Of a stretch of 17,206 nucleotides of DNA, positions 15,410-17,206 are shown piece after piece. The position numbers were made by a program, and so were the translations under genes. Each line of letters begins with the position of its first letter. The stretch's first letter is position 1. This stretch comes from Kiritimatiellia bacterium. GTDB taxonomy: Bacteria > Verrucomicrobiota > Kiritimatiellia > RFP12 > UBA1067. The notes beneath the pieces are model-generated. The model saw nothing but the letters and a program-made list of their open reading frames with translations. It was not told the DNA's origin and searched no databases. Where the stretch lies: contig JAFRBA010000157.1 of assembly GCA_017405115.1 (NCBI GenBank), positions 1 to 17,206 on the forward strand, written 5' to 3'.

Positions 15410-16537
15410 TCACGCCAAAACCTCGCGTCCCTTGCGCAAAAGCCTGTAGCGCTGCAGCGGCGACTTCGGCTTCTGCGGCAATGTCTGTGCGATGTATCCC
15501 TGCTTCATCAGCGGATTCAGGTACGACGCCGAAAGCCAGGGCTGACTCGAGACCCCCAGCTCCGCCGCTATCTCGCTCCTGCTCCTCTCGCCCGACGCGA
15601 GCAGCGCCAGCAGCCTTTTCGCCGTCTCGCCATTCCCATCCTCAAGAGCAAGTTCGTACTTCTGCGGCATCGGATACTTCTCCGCAAGCTCCGAGGGGTC
15701 CTTCTGCATCTCCTTCTCCCGCTCCGCCTTCTTCCCCTTCCCGGACCCGAACATGCCGAACAGCCAGTCCACTATCCCTCCGTTCGCGGCCGCTTCGTCT
15801 ATTTCCCCTATCCTCGCGCGGATCGCCGCCCTGTGCAGCTTGACGATCTCGCTCCACTCGTCCGCGACGCCTTCGTAGATGAACCTGTACATGTCCCTCG
15901 CATGCTCGTCGCCCGCCATGGCCGCAGCCCAGCTGCACCACTTGTATTCCGCCGGGTTGCGGCAGATCCCGGCCTCGGCAGGGTTGCAGTCCACGTACGC
16001 CGCCTGCGCGCTCATGTCCTTCGCGGTCGGGTCCGAACGCTTGTCGTAGAACCGCCCCTCCCAGATGGTCCCTGCGTGGTCGCGCCGCGCGTTGAACGAC
16101 ATCGTCATGTTCTGCTTGAGCGTCTTCATGAACTCGCTTGGGTGGAACATCCGGCGCGCGTATGCCGCAAGCAGCCTGCTGAAATCGGAGCCCATGCACG
16201 AGCCGCCGAACTGCGCCTTCGTCTCGTCGTCCGCCTTCTTCAGCGTCTTCCATTCGTCCAGCGCCTCGTCCAGCCTCGCCCCGCGGTAGAGCGCGTTCAC
16301 CCTCGCGAGGATCTCGTCCTCGGACATCTCACGCCCCTCCTCGAGGAAGATGAAAACGTGGATGTGGTTCGACATGCAGCAATAGGCGAGGACCCTAACG
16401 CAGCAGAAGAACTCGACGCGCATCAGAAGGTCGACGAACCGGCCCTTCTCCTCGTCGTCGAAGAAGAACGCCTTGTGCGCCACCCTCGACACCAGGTGGT
16501 AGCACTTGCCGGCCTGAACGATCCTTTTCCTCCTCAT
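15410..16537 (-). CDS. REP-associated tyrosine transposase (RAYT, Y1/HUH family)
   Basis: 375 residues. It has the HUH metal-binding motif H58-I-H60 in CCMSNHIHVFI, the helix MKTLKQNMTMSFNARR with the HAGTIWEGRFYDKRS motif (154-168) typical of RAYTs, and the probable nucleophile Y181 in QAAYVDCNPAEAGI. All catalytic residues are present, so the enzyme may be active. After residue 220 there is a charged helical stretch (GKGKKAEREKEMQK). A C-terminal winged-helix-like domain follows (GERSRSEIAAELGVSSQPWL) and may help to recognise the flanking repeats. RAYTs process single-stranded REP hairpins. The start codon ATG 16537 has no Shine-Dalgarno and follows a -10 box by 10 nt. An extended C-terminus beyond the usual size of about 200 residues is unusual but known. 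Confidence 0.9.
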   Translation of the reverse strand: MRRKRIVQAGKCYHLVSRVAHKAFFFDDEEKGRFVDLLMRVEFFCCVRVLAYCCMSNHIHVFIFLEEGREMSEDEILARVNALYRGARLDEALDEWKTLKKADDETKAQFGGSCMGSDFSRLLAAYARRMFHPSEFMKTLKQNMTMSFNARRDHAGTIWEGRFYDKRSDPTAKDMSAQAAYVDCNPAEAGICRNPAEYKWCSWAAAMAGDEHARDMYRFIYEGVADEWSEIVKLHRAAIRARIGEIDEAAANGGIVDWLFGMFGSGKGKKAEREKEMQKDPSELAEKYPMPQKYELALEDGNGETAKRLLALLASGERSRSEIAAELGVSSQPWLSASYLNPLMKQGYIAQTLPQKPKSPLQRYRLLRKGREVLA

Positions 16538-16547
16538 GACGCAGCGT

Positions 16548-16577
16548 AGTCTACCACATCCGCCGCTCCAAAGTCAA
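16548..16577 (-). promoter_or_regulatory. Promoter of the RAYT gene
   Basis: Minus strand TTGACT (16572-16577), 18-nt spacer, TAGACT (16548-16553) with an extended TGG. The -35 sits at the inner edge of the right inverted repeat. The -10 ends 10 nt before the ATG. Confidence 0.6.
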
Positions 16578-16618
16578 GCATATACAGTAAAGCATATACG
16601 GAAGGGTCTGACCCTTTT
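16577..16618. repeat. Right 42-bp inverted repeat of the RAYT element
   Basis: Exact reverse complement of 15358-15399, containing GGGTCTGACCC. Identity stops abruptly at both boundaries. Confidence 0.9.
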
Positions 16619-16651
16619 CTTCCTTGACCCTTTTCTTCCTCTTTTCTTCCT
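16609..16651. repeat. 16-bp tandem repeat at the RAYT boundary
   Basis: TGACCCTTTTCTTCCT occurs at 16609-16624 and 16625-16640, with an 11-nt partial copy (CTTTTCTTCCT) at 16641-16651. The first ten bases belong to the end of the inverted repeat, so part of the element end has been duplicated. Confidence 0.85.
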
Positions 16652-16873
16652 AGTTCTTCGGTCTAAACACGGGATGACGGCGGACGGAAATCCCGCAATT
16701 TTCGCCCCATGCACGGAAATGCCTGCACGTTCCCGCTGCCGGATTTTCACTTATCGCAAAACGAAAATCGCCACTTCACCCTTTGTTTACAGGGGTGCGA
16801 CCGTTTTCTTGCCCGAAAAATTGGGGAACCTCCAACAAGGGCGCATATCCCCCGACAGTAGGGGTGCAGACAA
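16619..16873. other. Intergenic region right of the RAYT element
   Basis: With the RAYT upstream region, 336 bp lack a gene. Beyond the tandem repeat I see a GATTTTC/GAAAATC pair (16742-16748 and 16763-16769) without a T-run, and two AGGGGTGC words near 16792 and 16860. No tRNA, clear promoter or terminator was recognised. The base composition is less GC-rich than in the housekeeping genes. Confidence 0.5.
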
Positions 16874-17206
16874 TCAGTCTTGCACAGATGAAACTACCTT
16901 TGGATCGAGCCGGGCATAGCCGGAAACGGGAACGTGGATACGCGAAACCCCTGATTCGATCCGGATCGTTCCCGTCCTCTCACCAATGGTGTTGAACAGG
17001 TCAGCCGTGCGCGATGTCGATGTCTCGACTATGACCGAATCCGTACCTGTGGCATTGATTACATAAGAATACAACTTTCCCAATTGAGTAGGGTTATGCG
17101 CCCGTGCACACGCCCTGCCCTGCCATGACGGGATGTCCGCACCGACCACCCAGCCAATGCCATCCCATCGCGAGAACGAGAGAATGATACCATATTCTCC
17201 CAAACG
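16874..17206 (-). CDS. C-terminal fragment of an unrecognised protein
   Basis: The frame is open from the window edge to TGA at 16874-16876, about 110 residues. There is no internal Met, only a TTG at 17203 and a GTG further in, so this is probably the C-terminal end of a longer gene starting outside the window. The sequence is rich in Ser, Thr, Val and Gly with short alternating hydrophobic stretches (SVIVETSTSRTADLF, GTIRIESGVSRIHVPVSGYA), suggesting a beta-rich, possibly extracellular domain. I do not recognise a family. The codon use is plausible but less GC-biased than in the neighbours. It could also be a decayed gene. Confidence 0.4.
   Translation of the reverse strand, partial: RLGEYGIILSFSRWDGIGWVVGADIPSWQGRACARAHNPTQLGKLYSYVINATGTDSVIVETSTSRTADLFNTIGERTGTIRIESGVSRIHVPVSGYARLDPKVVSSVQD

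Larger units (their letters stand above)
15358..16618. mobile_element. RAYT (REP-associated Y1 transposase) element
   Basis: A transposase gene (15410-16537) bounded by perfect 42-bp inverted REP-like repeats. No target-site duplication is seen, which fits the copy mechanism of the IS200/IS605-type Y1 enzymes. The identity of both ends suggests recent arrival or ongoing selection on the ends. Confidence 0.8.

Overview
This is a GC-rich bacterial chromosomal window in which every gene I can support lies on the minus strand. No species-specific marker is present. The gene set fits a Gram-negative member of the Planctomycetes-Verrucomicrobia-Chlamydiae group: an exosortase fused to EpsI, a polyprenyl-phosphate sugar-phosphate transferase, a type II secretion/type IV pilus ATPase, an LA_2272-like surface protein, and REP-type repeats with a RAYT transposase. 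I lean to Verrucomicrobiota/Kiritimatiellota-like. This is inference from remembered families, not a search.

Layout, left to right (transcription runs right to left). 1-345: N-terminus of a secreted or membrane protein that runs off the window. 408-4590: a lower-GC accessory module containing a membrane-anchored SNase-like nuclease, a large protein with a possible PD-(D/E)XK nuclease and an N6-adenine DNA methylase (type IIG-like), a tiny overlapping ORF, and a small secreted protein. The module is full of palindromic repeats. 4639-7205: M28 peptidase, ParB and an LA_2272-like outer-surface protein; parB overlaps the peptidase start by one base. 7268-8778: pssA and infC; infC appears to start at an ATC codon. 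8854-10545: GspE/PilB ATPase. 10568-14377: small secreted Ala/Lys-rich protein, a WecA-like transferase fused to a FlaA1/CapD-like membrane and Rossmann region, and an exosortase-EpsI fusion. 14417-15340: pyrD (class 1B-like). 15358-16618: a RAYT transposase between perfect 42-bp inverted repeats. 16874-17206: C-terminal fragment of an unrecognised protein.

How the genes fit together: the exosortase-EpsI and WecA-like fusions overlap by 4 bp and probably form an exopolysaccharide/protein-sorting unit at the inner membrane. The nuclease-methylase pair is the best candidate for a defence system. ParB, infC, pssA and pyrD are housekeeping genes in unusual neighbourhoods: no parA, rpmI/rplT or pyrK is visible.

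A repeated minus-strand TGnTATAAT-like motif lies 9-12 nt upstream of several start codons. This suggests extended -10 promoters and leaderless or nearly leaderless transcripts. The strongest points for a second look are the infC ATC start, the transferase fusion, the SNase/type IIG-like pair, the REP palindrome inside the SNase coding sequence, and the RAYT element placed directly against the pyrD ribosome binding site.
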